In this document: in pieces, positions 45,501 to 53,346 of the stretch
How positions within the stretch are numbered: position 1 is the first letter of the stretch
Layout of the letters: each line of letters starts with the position of its first letter
Origin: Methylobacter sp.
GTDB lineage: Bacteria; Pseudomonadota; Gammaproteobacteria; Methylococcales; Methylomonadaceae
Assembly (NCBI GenBank): GCA_030653985.1
Contig: JAURYJ010000054.1
Span: 62,001 to 126,000, forward strand
Reading direction: 5' to 3'
Length of the DNA stretch: 64,000 nucleotides
Notes under the pieces: model-generated
The model's input: only the letters and a program-made list of their open reading frames with translations
What the model was told of the DNA's origin: nothing
Databases searched by the model: none
Made by a program: the position numbers and the translations under genes

Positions 45501-45686
45501 TACTACCGCCTTTACACAGGCTTCGGCATTAGCACCGATAAACTTTGTCGTGACATTGACTTCGGGCGGGGCAATATCGGGAAACTGGGTGACAGGGAGT
45601 TGGAATAAAGACAACAAGCCCATCAAGGTGATGAAAATCGATATCACGATGGACAGTACTGGGCGATGAATAAATTTAGCGGTCAT
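42528..45686 (-). CDS. RND multidrug efflux pump, HAE1 (AcrB-type) inner-membrane subunit
   Basis: 1052-residue proton-driven transporter with 12 membrane helices and two large periplasmic loops. The proton-relay aspartates are in VLAIGIVVDNAIVVIEAV (helix 4), and other family blocks are AAVFLPVAFIDGPTGIFYRQFSLT and YLLLAAQYESFLMPM. The wording of several blocks, such as FIDGPTGIFYRQFSLTMACSI, is reminiscent of Bacteroidota pumps. It lies between its membrane-fusion and outer-membrane partners. Confidence 0.92.
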   Translation of the reverse strand: MTAKFIHRPVLSIVISIFITLMGLLSLFQLPVTQFPDIAPPEVNVTTKFIGANAEACVKAVVTPLERAINGVPGMAYMSSVSGNDGTSVIQIIFKAGTDPEVAAVNVQNRVASVLDELPEEAIKSGVIVEKVQNSMLLYVNLLSKDSTVDEKFLYNFADINILKELKRIEGVGFAEIMGSREYAMRIWLKPDKLLMYNISPSEVIEKLKAQNVEAAPGKIGESSGRKAQTLQYILKYTGKHNTTEAYENIVLSSKENGEILRLKDVAEVDFDSQDYDVLSKENGQPSAAIMLKQRPGSNAKEVINNIKKTMKEIKSNSFPPGMDYSLSYDVSEFLDASIHEVIKTLMEAFVLVSLVVFIFLQDIRSTIIPIIAVPVSLIGTFFFMQLMGFSLNLITLFALVLAIGIVVDNAIVVIEAVHAKMEHSGISAMKATEQAMREISGAIIAITLVMAAVFLPVAFIDGPTGIFYRQFSLTMACSIVLSGITALSLTPALCALFLKNSHNAEHHKKSGLQKFFAGFNRWYDQLSDNYKKLIGAIANRRLITFAILIGFSAGAGLIGTFVPSGFIPEEDQGTIYANITSPSGATLERTEKAVDEVQRIASTIDAVNSVSSLAGFSLLSDGTGAVYGMNLISLKNWNQRAASDKEIISVLEEKTKHIKDASIEFFTPPPVPGYGNSSGFEMRLLDKTGSDNLEQLQTVANAFVEELNKRPEIVNAFTTFDVSFPQFLLHIDGDKAAQKGITAENAMSTLQTLMGSEYATNFIRFGQMYKVMVQALPEYRAQPDDLMKLSIKNDAGKMVAFSSFLRIEKVYGPEQVTRYNMYTSAMVNGQPALGYSSGQAIAAIKDVAAQKLPKGFGYDWAGSSRDQAQAGNQAIYVFMICLLFVYLLLAAQYESFLMPMPVILSLPIGIFGALFLLWIMGLENNIYAQLAMIMLIGILGKNAILIIEFATLQHRLGKTPFEAAIEGAVLRLRPILMTSFAFISGLIPLMFASGAGEIGNNTIGSAAAGGMIFGTIFGVIIIPGLYVIFATVAEKHHRGPKKEETPFTETI

Positions 45687-45702
45687 GTAGATGAGTCCCT
45701 AT

Positions 45703-46815
45703 TTAATGTTTGCTGCTTGATGACATCGCTTTTGCCAAATCGACATGAACAGAATGTATTTTGTTACCCTCTTTTACATTAGCCGCACCCTCGAACAGTA
45801 TCTGTTCGTCTTTAGACAAACCGGATTCCACGACATAAAAATCTGGCAGCCGCATTTTGGGGATAATATTTCTTTGCTCTAGCGTATTCTCTTGATTGAC
45901 GACGTAGACATACAGCTGGTCTTGAATTTCAAAAGTTGATTTTTGAGGAATAAGCAACGCATTTTTCAGTTGTTTTTTTACAACAATCTTACCGTTTGAT
46001 CCCTGTTTTAAAATAGCATCTGGATTGGGAAACCTTGCCCTGAAAGCGATATTGCCAGTTGAGCGGTCGAATTCACTTTCAATCATTTCTATTTTTCCCG
46101 GGTAACCATAGAGAACATTGTTGGCAAGTTTTAAACTCACCACTTTGGTCTTTTGATCTCCGTCGGCCAGATAATTGAGGTAATCGATTTCTGATAAGTT
46201 GAAATAGGCAAATACCTCTCGGTTGTCGGAAATAGAGGTCAACATATCGCTTTCTGCTATCAAGCTGCCCACTTTGTTCGGAATACGGTTGATAAAGCCG
46301 TCGTAGGGTGCTTTTATTTGTGAAAATGAAAGATTTAAGGCTACCTGCTCTTTGTTTGCCATAGCCTCGTCAACATCAGCTTTTAATGCCTCTACTTTTG
46401 CTTTTGTTACCTCAAACTCGGTTTTGGAGACAATATTTTTTGCTACCAACAGCTTCACGTTGCTTAATTCAACGTCGACCGCCTTCAAATCGGCTACAGC
46501 GCTTTTGTAAGCCGCATTGGCTTTTTGCAATTCTTTTTCTAATGCTAAAAAGTTAAGCGTGAACAGCAACTGTCCTTGCTTTACCGCCTGACCTTCGTCC
46601 ACATGAATTTTTTCAATGTAACCTTTAATTCTGCTTCTTATCTCTACGTACTTCACCGCCTGAATTTTGGCGACATATTGGTTACTGTAGGTCGCTTCTT
46701 TTACGATGGGATTGACGACTTCATGTGTATCGACACCTGGATCAGGCTCTTTTTTCGAGCTGCAGGATGCCGTGATTAAGCAGGCTGAAATAAACAGTAT
46801 TTGGTTAATTTTCAT
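45703..46815 (-). CDS. RND efflux membrane-fusion lipoprotein (AcrA-type)
   Basis: 370 residues with a lipoprotein signal (lipobox ITASC, Cys at residue 18), a barrel-sandwich/lipoyl domain (IKGYIEKIHVDEGQAVKQGQLLF), an alpha-helical hairpin (about 85-160) and a beta-barrel. It bridges the AcrB-type pump and the outer-membrane channel. It is the first gene of the operon. A sigma-54-type promoter lies 42 bp upstream, divergent from a sensor kinase/NtrC-type regulator pair. Confidence 0.9.
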   Translation of the reverse strand: MKINQILFISACLITASCSSKKEPDPGVDTHEVVNPIVKEATYSNQYVAKIQAVKYVEIRSRIKGYIEKIHVDEGQAVKQGQLLFTLNFLALEKELQKANAAYKSAVADLKAVDVELSNVKLLVAKNIVSKTEFEVTKAKVEALKADVDEAMANKEQVALNLSFSQIKAPYDGFINRIPNKVGSLIAESDMLTSISDNREVFAYFNLSEIDYLNYLADGDQKTKVVSLKLANNVLYGYPGKIEMIESEFDRSTGNIAFRARFPNPDAILKQGSNGKIVVKKQLKNALLIPQKSTFEIQDQLYVYVVNQENTLEQRNIIPKMRLPDFYVVESGLSKDEQILFEGAANVKEGNKIHSVHVDLAKAMSSSSKH

Positions 46816-46856
46816 GTTAAATACGTAGGCTAGTTAAATGCTTATAAACTAAATAT

Positions 46857-46873
46857 AAGCAAAAAACAGGCCA
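46857..46873 (-). promoter_or_regulatory. Sigma-54 (-24/-12) promoter of the RND efflux operon
   Basis: On the minus strand TGGCCTGTTTTTTGCTT keeps the invariant GG (46871-46872) and GC (46859-46860) with exactly 10 bp between them, as in TGGCAC-N5-TTGC. It lies about 42 bp upstream of the membrane-fusion gene. The adjacent regulator has a sigma-54 activator domain. Confidence 0.75.
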
Positions 46874-46950
46874 TATAATTATTTAAAAGTTTTCACTCTA
46901 TTTCAGAGCCTTACTTAAAATAGTAAAAACAATGCTATTGAAACAATGTT

Positions 46951-46979
46951 GCATTTTGCGACAGCTAAGTGCAAAATCC
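46951..46979. promoter_or_regulatory. Candidate activator binding dyad upstream of the efflux promoter
   Basis: ATTTTGC (46953-46959) and GCAAAAT (46971-46977) form a 7-11-7 inverted repeat about 95-110 bp upstream of the -12 element, a typical place for an NtrC-type activator site. It also lies directly in front of the kinase start at 46986. Confidence 0.55.
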
Positions 46980-46985
46980 CTCACT

Positions 46986-48461
46986 ATGCCTATTATCTAT
47001 AAACTAGCGATATCCTTATTTGCCTTAAGTTTGAGCGTTTTTGGTATTTATGGAACCTATCAAATTCGCTCCGAATCGCAGGATTTGCGCGATGCGGTAG
47101 AACAAGAAACGCGTTTATTAGCCAACAGCTTGCTGGTTTCAGTCGAAAACACCTTACGGGATCATCAGATTGAAGATGTGCAAAAACTCATGCAGCAATT
47201 AGAGCGTATCAAACCCTCTGTCGACGTCCGTATCTATATCCAAAATGGCAATATCATCCGTTCGGATGCGGAAAGCCTGGAATGGCCGAAAGAAGTCGAA
47301 CAAATCTTATACCAGGCAGCAAAAGAGGGTGAACTGAAACAGTTTTATTACCCCGTCGATGCCCCCGAATTATTTATTTTGTCATTGCCATTTAATGAAA
47401 TTTCGAGCACCTTACGCGGCAATGTGGCTATCGTGAGATCGCTGCAAACGATGAATAAAAACTTAAGTAAAACCAAAACCTATATTCTTTTGTCCTTAAT
47501 TACTTTCATTTTATTCACTTCATTACTTTGCCTTTTGTTAGGCCATGTCTATATTTCTCTGCCCCTACAACGACTCCGTCAGGCCATGCGGGCTTTTAGA
47601 GACAGCACAACCCCCCCAGAACCTTTACCCGTATCCGGTAAAGATGAACTTGCTGTAGTGACACAAGAATTTAACCGGATGACTGCCGAGTTGTTTTCGG
47701 CTTACCGCCGACTGGATGTCGAAACGGAACATAGGCGGAAACTGCAACGGGCGTTACAAGACGCCGATAAATTGATTACTATCGGTCAGTTATCGGCTGA
47801 ACTTGCCCACGAAATTGGCTCACCCTTGCAAATTGTCAACGGCAGGGCAAGAGCGCTGGCAAAGTGCAACGATGATTATGATGAGGTTCGCCGCATTGCT
47901 AACATCTTAGTCGACCAAACTGACCGTATCACCCGAATAGTCCAGCGTCTCCTGGAGTTTGCGCCCCGTCATTCGACCGAACCTATGAGTTGCGATGTCA
48001 TCGCGGCTATCGCTGAAGTTATTGATATGCTGGGTTTTGAGGCACGACGTCAAGGAGTCACCATGACTTTTTCACACCCCGAATCGCTGCCGTTAATATC
48101 GATCAACAAGGACAGTATTCAACAGATTGTTTTAAACTTGCTGACCAATGCGTTAGCCGCCCTGGTTAATACAGGCGCCATAACCATCGACTTATCCCAG
48201 ACTTCGATTAGCTATGCTGATCAAACCATTCCGGCACTAAGGCTTACCGTAGGCGATACAGGAACAGGAATTGCCCCGGAACATCTACCGCAACTTTTTG
48301 ACCATTATTTCACTACGCGCGGCCGCCAAGGCGGTACCGGTCTCGGTTTAGCCGTGGTTAAAACGTTAGTGACTGAAATGGGCGGCAGTGTCATGGCCGA
48401 ATCCGAATCTGGAAAAGGCAGTCTATTTACCATTGACTTACCGTGGAGAAAATTATTATGA
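46986..48461 (+). CDS. Sensor histidine kinase of an NtrC-type two-component system
   Basis: About 491 residues: membrane helix 1 (IYKLAISLFALSLSVFGIYG), a periplasmic sensor region of about 140 residues, membrane helix 2 (YILLSLITFILFTSLLCLLLG), HAMP, a HisKA domain with phospho-acceptor His in LSAELAHEIGSPLQIV, and an ATPase domain (N-box NLLTNALAALVN; DTGTGIAPEHL; GGTGLGLAVV). The start at 46986 (MPIIYKLAIS) is preferred over a frame open from 46932, because the intervening bases carry a dyad. It overlaps the regulator by 4 nt. Confidence 0.88.
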   Translation: MPIIYKLAISLFALSLSVFGIYGTYQIRSESQDLRDAVEQETRLLANSLLVSVENTLRDHQIEDVQKLMQQLERIKPSVDVRIYIQNGNIIRSDAESLEWPKEVEQILYQAAKEGELKQFYYPVDAPELFILSLPFNEISSTLRGNVAIVRSLQTMNKNLSKTKTYILLSLITFILFTSLLCLLLGHVYISLPLQRLRQAMRAFRDSTTPPEPLPVSGKDELAVVTQEFNRMTAELFSAYRRLDVETEHRRKLQRALQDADKLITIGQLSAELAHEIGSPLQIVNGRARALAKCNDDYDEVRRIANILVDQTDRITRIVQRLLEFAPRHSTEPMSCDVIAAIAEVIDMLGFEARRQGVTMTFSHPESLPLISINKDSIQQIVLNLLTNALAALVNTGAITIDLSQTSISYADQTIPALRLTVGDTGTGIAPEHLPQLFDHYFTTRGRQGGTGLGLAVVKTLVTEMGGSVMAESESGKGSLFTIDLPWRKLL

Positions 48462-49810
48462 CGGCAACAAGCGGTCGGCTTTTAGTGATCGATGACGATC
48501 CCGGCGTTGTTGATTATCTAATCGATATGTTACGGCAGGTTAATTATTCGGTCGTTGGCTTTACAGAAAGTACTGAGGCGCTGAAGGCCATCAAAATTGA
48601 GCCTTTTGACCTGGTGATATCCGACATCATCATGCCTGGAATGCGCGGCCTGGAATTGATGGCTGCTATACACCATAAACGACCTGAACAGTTGGTATTG
48701 CTAATGACGGCCTTCGGTAGCATTGATTTGGCGATGCAAGGTATGCGCGCAGGTGCTTGTGACTTTCTAACCAAACCTTTTCGTATCGAAGAACTTTACG
48801 CGGCAATAACCCGGGCGCTTGAAGACCGACAAATGCGGCGCACAGCGGTAAAAGTCGACTTTGCCAGCGATAAAAATAGTGCAACCAGTGTTTTTATAAC
48901 CCATAGCCCGTGCATGCAGCACTTGATAAAATTGGCAAAACGAGCAGCAGCAGTCAATTCCACGATACTCCTGACCGGCGAAAGCGGCACCGGCAAAAGT
49001 GCAGTGGCCCATTGGATTCATGACAACAGTCAACAGAATCAGGGGCCTTTTATCGCCGTTAATTGCGCGGCATTACCACACAGTTTAGTGGAAAGTGAAT
49101 TGTTCGGTGTGCGTAAAGGGGCTTTTACCGATGCCGGAAAAGATAGGCCAGGGTTGTTTTTGCAAGCCAATTCAGGGACATTATTTCTTGATGAAATTGC
49201 CGAATTGCCTTTAGAAATTCAGCCTAAACTGCTGCGAGCATTGGAAACTGGAAAAGTCCGTGCATTGGGCGATACCAAAGAAACCGAGGTCAATGTCCGC
49301 TTGATTGCCGCAACCCATCAACCGCTGGAGCAACGCGTCAACGACAAACAGTTTCGCTCCGATCTTTATCACCGACTGAATGTCATTAGTCTTGAAGTGC
49401 CGCCATTAAGAGAACGCAAGGAAGATCTTGACGAGTTAACCAAGATATTAATCGACACCATTTGCCTGCGTCTTGGCAAACAAGGATCGGTCAATATTTC
49501 GGTGGAAGTGCTGCGGTGGATTAGGGCCTATCATTGGCCAGGTAATGTCCGAGAACTTGCCAACACCTTGGAACGGGCTATCGTACTTGCCGAACATGAT
49601 ACCCTTTTGTTAGAAGATTTGGCGCAAGCGTCGAAAATACCCGTCAACGATAAGAATTTTCTGGAGTTGGCAATGATGCAAGGCTGGACAGTAGAGGACA
49701 TTCAGCAAGCCTATATTCGCCATGTTTTAGCGGTAACCGGTGGTAATAAAATTCAGGCGGCCCGAATACTGGGTTTAGATCGAAGTACCTTGTATCGTAA
49801 ACTGGGGTAA
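48458..49810 (+). CDS. Sigma-54-dependent response regulator (NtrC family)
   Basis: 450 residues. The receiver domain has phospho-acceptor Asp in VISDIIMPGM near 53. The AAA+ domain has Walker A GESGTGKSAVA, LFLDEIAELP (Walker B) and arginine-finger segment YHRLNVISLEVPPLRER. A Fis-type HTH ends the protein (NKIQAARILGLDRSTLYRKLG). The sigma-54-contacting loop reads GAFTDA, not the usual GAFTGA. Translation starts at the ATGA overlap with the kinase stop. It probably activates the divergent RND operon from the sigma-54 promoter at 46857-46873. Confidence 0.9.
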   Translation: MTATSGRLLVIDDDPGVVDYLIDMLRQVNYSVVGFTESTEALKAIKIEPFDLVISDIIMPGMRGLELMAAIHHKRPEQLVLLMTAFGSIDLAMQGMRAGACDFLTKPFRIEELYAAITRALEDRQMRRTAVKVDFASDKNSATSVFITHSPCMQHLIKLAKRAAAVNSTILLTGESGTGKSAVAHWIHDNSQQNQGPFIAVNCAALPHSLVESELFGVRKGAFTDAGKDRPGLFLQANSGTLFLDEIAELPLEIQPKLLRALETGKVRALGDTKETEVNVRLIAATHQPLEQRVNDKQFRSDLYHRLNVISLEVPPLRERKEDLDELTKILIDTICLRLGKQGSVNISVEVLRWIRAYHWPGNVRELANTLERAIVLAEHDTLLLEDLAQASKIPVNDKNFLELAMMQGWTVEDIQQAYIRHVLAVTGGNKIQAARILGLDRSTLYRKLG

Positions 49811-49987
49811 TGCCGACTTACCGGGGCGGATGTCAAATCCCGAATTCATCCGCCGACCTCTATCCGTTGGCGGGTGTCATTCGACGGATGAGATCGAATG
49901 TGGATTGAAATATTATTGAAAATCACTAAGCCTTACGTGTGACATCAGATCTTAAGTGGAAAGCCTTAGCCTTTTGTCGTTTTAAAA

Positions 49988-51268
49988 TTACATATCCAAA
50001 GCGGCCACTTTGCTTTCCACTGGAGTGGTATTATTGAAATGACTGCGCACACCATCAAATATAGCCAATGCTATGTTTGATTGGTGCGTGGTATTGACTA
50101 ACTTAAGTTCTTCTGATGGATTAGAGATAAACGCCGTTTCTATCAAAATAGACGGTATATCTGGCGATTTTAATACGGCGAATCCAGCCTTTTGCACTGC
50201 CTTGTAATGCAGCTCACCAATGCGTTCAAAATTCTTCAATACCTTGCCGGCAATCTTCACGCTGGCATCTTCTGTAGCGGTCTGCGACAAATCCAATAAT
50301 ACTGAAGCCAGCACATCTTCTTTATCGCTTAGACTAACACCGCCAACCAAATCGGATGCATTTTCACTGTTAGCTAACCAACGTGCGGCCTCACTGGTCG
50401 CTCCTTTCGTGGATAAGGTATATACCGAGGCACCTTTAACTGTTGCGTTCTCAAAGGCATCGGCATGAATCGAGATAAATAAATCGGCCTTAGCTGTTCT
50501 GGCGATTTGCATTCTTTCTCTCAGACCCACGTAATAATCACCTTTACGAACCATAACGGCCTTCATGCCCGGCTGTTTATTGATCAGATACGCAAGTTTT
50601 TTAGCAATGGCTAGGGTAATCTTTTTCTCCTCGGTACCATTATTCCCATGAGCACCGGGATCATTCCCCCCATGACCCGCGTCAATCGCAATAACGACGT
50701 TTTTATCTCGCCGACCGGACGTTTTTGTCGATTTAACCGAACTGGACTCAACCTTATTAGTCGCTATTTCTTGAGGCTTGTTAACAGCTTTTGCTAGATG
50801 TTGTTTAGTGTTCGTCGTTTTAACGGCAGCGGTTTTAATCACCGTCTCTTCAGATTTCTTCGCTCTTTTATTCAACAATTCGATGACCAGGCGATGTCCA
50901 TTCCTGCTATTGGTCATTAATGACATGTTCTTTGCGCTAATCTCTTGTTTTAAATCGACGACAATCCTTACATCGGTTGTATTTCTGGTTGCATATCGTA
51001 CGTGGGAAAACAGCGGATGAGATGCGGGTGGCTGGCTTAATGCCTGCTTGACATTGGCATTGCGCATATCAATCACTAAACGCGCCGGGTTCTTCATCAG
51101 AAAAACCCGATGTTCAGGAGAAGATGTCACATCAAACAGCATTTGCGTTTGATCGGGGGTATTCCAATATTGCAGTAAACCAATATCGATCTGTTGCGCG
51201 TAACCGGGTACAGCGAATAACTGTAATCCAATAATAAACAAGACCTTCCAGAAACTTCCCATCGACAT
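49988..51268 (-). CDS. amiC: N-acetylmuramoyl-L-alanine amidase AmiC/AmiB type
   Basis: 426 residues: a signal peptide (FWKVLFIIGLQLFAVPGYA), an AMIN domain (about 25-130) for septal or cell-wall targeting, a low-complexity Lys/Thr/Ser linker (135-190), and an Amidase_3 domain with zinc ligands in AIDAGHGGNDPGAHG, the Glu in TEEKKITLAIA, and SIHADAF, plus catalytic Glu in ILIETAFISNP. It cleaves septal peptidoglycan during daughter-cell separation. No LysM domain is present. It follows tsaE, the common nnr-tsaE-ami order. Confidence 0.92.
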   Translation of the reverse strand: MSMGSFWKVLFIIGLQLFAVPGYAQQIDIGLLQYWNTPDQTQMLFDVTSSPEHRVFLMKNPARLVIDMRNANVKQALSQPPASHPLFSHVRYATRNTTDVRIVVDLKQEISAKNMSLMTNSRNGHRLVIELLNKRAKKSEETVIKTAAVKTTNTKQHLAKAVNKPQEIATNKVESSSVKSTKTSGRRDKNVVIAIDAGHGGNDPGAHGNNGTEEKKITLAIAKKLAYLINKQPGMKAVMVRKGDYYVGLRERMQIARTAKADLFISIHADAFENATVKGASVYTLSTKGATSEAARWLANSENASDLVGGVSLSDKEDVLASVLLDLSQTATEDASVKIAGKVLKNFERIGELHYKAVQKAGFAVLKSPDIPSILIETAFISNPSEELKLVNTTHQSNIALAIFDGVRSHFNNTTPVESKVAALDM

Positions 51269-51343
51269 AAATCCAAAAAGTGATAATTTGTATGAGATTA
51301 TAGCAGTATGTAGTTGTTTTTCCAGAGCAGTTGCATTTATTTT

Positions 51344-51766
51344 TTAACTAGGTATCGAGCTACGTATAGTTACTGAGCGACCGGATCCATCCGCAACCAA
51401 ATTAATAATCCTATCCGGATCGGGTAAAAAGCCTTTACCCATATCCGGCCATTCAATAAAACAGAGGCAATCCTGATCAAAATAATCCCGTATTCCGATC
51501 CACTCCAACTCTTCGGGATCGGCAATCCGGTATAAATCAAAATGGAATATTTTGCGTCCGTCTATCGTATATTCTTCGACCAGCGTGTAAGTCGGGCTTT
51601 TAACCGCACCGGTATAACCTGCTGCACGTAGGAAGCCTCTAACCAGCGTGGTTTTGCCAGCGCCCAGTTCGCCATGCAAAAATATCAGGCACTTTGGCGG
51701 CAATTCTGCCCAGAGCCTGGCACCAAACTGTTCCGTCGCTTCGGTATCTTTTAAATATGTCTTCAT
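51344..51766 (-). CDS. tsaE: tRNA threonylcarbamoyladenosine biosynthesis ATPase TsaE
   Basis: 140-residue P-loop protein ([55 protein letters not shown]). It drives turnover of the TsaBD complex that makes t6A37 in tRNA. Its start overlaps the nnr stop by 4 nt. Confidence 0.95.
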   Translation of the reverse strand: MKTYLKDTEATEQFGARLWAELPPKCLIFLHGELGAGKTTLVRGFLRAAGYTGAVKSPTYTLVEEYTIDGRKIFHFDLYRIADPEELEWIGIRDYFDQDCLCFIEWPDMGKGFLPDPDRIINLVADGSGRSVTIRSSIPS

Positions 51767-53229
51767 TCATTTACCAATTGTCTAAGATAAGGCATTAAAT
51801 CACTCGCCAGCAAACCTCTTTCCCCGTCTTTTACTACGGCTAAATCCGCCGCTAGGCCGTGATGATAAACCCCTTGTTGCGCCGCATCCTGCAAAGATAA
51901 GCCCTGAGCCAGTAATCCTGCAATCACACCGGCCAGCACATCGCCCATACCGCCCGATGCCATGCCGGGATTTCCGCTATTGGAAACGGCAAGCTGCTGT
52001 TCGGATGCGATTAATGTCCCCGCGCCTTTAAGAATGGCAACTCCGCCGTAGTTAGCCTGAATAGATAAAACCGCCGCAAACCGGTCTTGCTGTATGTCGG
52101 CTATCGTGCAATGCAATAGCCTAGCCGCTTCGCCGGGATGCGGCGTTAAAATCCAGTTAGGTTTCGCTGCTCGTGCGTTAGCTAACAGGTTCAAACCGTC
52201 TGCATCGATGATCATCGGTTTTTCAGCAATTCTCACCATATTAAATAAGGTTTTTGCCCAAGTACTTTGCCCTAATCCAGGTCCTAGCACAACGACATCG
52301 GCTTTTTCCAATAACTTCGCAAGTTGTGCGGCAGTTTCCGCGCCATGACACATTAATTCCGGCCTGTTTAGGTTCATCAGCCCGGAGTGTTCAGGCCGCG
52401 TCGCTATGCTCACTAAACCCGCACCCACGCGCAAAGCCGCCTCGCCCGCCATTCTGGCAGCACCGGAATAACCCAGATCGCCGCCTATTATCAGCACATG
52501 CCCACAGCTGCCTTTATGCGCACAACGGTCACGTCGCGGCAATTGGGATTTAACGACACGGGTCGCAGCCTCTTTAAACCCGGAAAACACCTCATCGGGC
52601 ACGGCTAATTGGGCATAGAAAATCTCACCACAATAGTCAGCCGCCTGGCCGGTAAATAAACCCTGTTTTAGGCCGATAAAGGTCACCGTACAATCGGCTT
52701 TTACCGCACAGCCCATGACATTACCGGTATCGGCATGTAAACCGGAGGGTATATCCACGGCAACCACGGGCGATGAATGGGCATTGATAATCTGTATCGC
52801 TTCGGCGTAAAGTCCCGTTACCGGCCTATCTAGCCCGGTACCCAACAATGCATCAACTAATACATCGGCATGAATGATCTGCCCAGCCTGAAATGGCATA
52901 ACCATTCCAGATGCTTCACTATATTTTCGGTACGCGAGCAACGCATCGCCGTTAAGCTTTTCGGGTTCTGCAAACGCATAGACACAAACGGTCAACCCTG
53001 CCGCCAGAGCCAATTCGGCAATAATATAGCCATCGCCTGCATTATTGCCGGAACCGCAAAAAACCGCTAAAGATCGGGCTTTAGGCCAGTGTTGTTTGAT
53101 ACAGTGGAAAACCTCATATCCCGCCCGGCCCATTAATTCAAAACCGGGAATGCCGCGTTCCTGTATAGCAATCCGATCCATTTCCCTGACTTGCGCCGCA
53201 CGATAGAGTTTTACTGGTAAATTTTGCAT
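51763..53229 (-). CDS. nnr: Bifunctional NAD(P)HX epimerase / dehydratase
   Basis: 488-residue metabolite-repair enzyme. The N-terminal YjeF_N epimerase domain has FCGSGNNAGDGYIIAELA and VDALLGTGLDRPVTG. The C-terminal ribokinase-like ADP-dependent dehydratase domain has GGDLGYSGAARMAGEAALRVGAGLVS and GMASGGMGDVLAGVIAGLLAQG. Together they restore hydrated NADH/NADPH. The start is ATG at 53229; a longer frame from 53259 has no family match. Confidence 0.94.
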   Translation of the reverse strand: MQNLPVKLYRAAQVREMDRIAIQERGIPGFELMGRAGYEVFHCIKQHWPKARSLAVFCGSGNNAGDGYIIAELALAAGLTVCVYAFAEPEKLNGDALLAYRKYSEASGMVMPFQAGQIIHADVLVDALLGTGLDRPVTGLYAEAIQIINAHSSPVVAVDIPSGLHADTGNVMGCAVKADCTVTFIGLKQGLFTGQAADYCGEIFYAQLAVPDEVFSGFKEAATRVVKSQLPRRDRCAHKGSCGHVLIIGGDLGYSGAARMAGEAALRVGAGLVSIATRPEHSGLMNLNRPELMCHGAETAAQLAKLLEKADVVVLGPGLGQSTWAKTLFNMVRIAEKPMIIDADGLNLLANARAAKPNWILTPHPGEAARLLHCTIADIQQDRFAAVLSIQANYGGVAILKGAGTLIASEQQLAVSNSGNPGMASGGMGDVLAGVIAGLLAQGLSLQDAAQQGVYHHGLAADLAVVKDGERGLLASDLMPYLRQLVNE

Positions 53230-53252
53230 GGTATTGTAATGTAATTTTCGTA

Positions 53253-53319
53253 GCGGCAACCGGCAGGTTGCCTTTAGGTAGCGCCAAGAAATCTAGTGGC
53301 AACCGGCCGGTTGCCACTA
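53253..53319. repeat. Two palindromes in the nnr-queG intergenic region
   Basis: GCGGCAACCGGCAGGTTGCC (53253-53272) and a perfect 13+13 palindrome with arm TAGTGGCAACCGG (53294-53319). Both are of the GGCAACCGG-CCGGTTGCC type. Confidence 0.85.
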
Positions 53320-53346
53320 CAACATATTATATCCCTGTCAACAATT

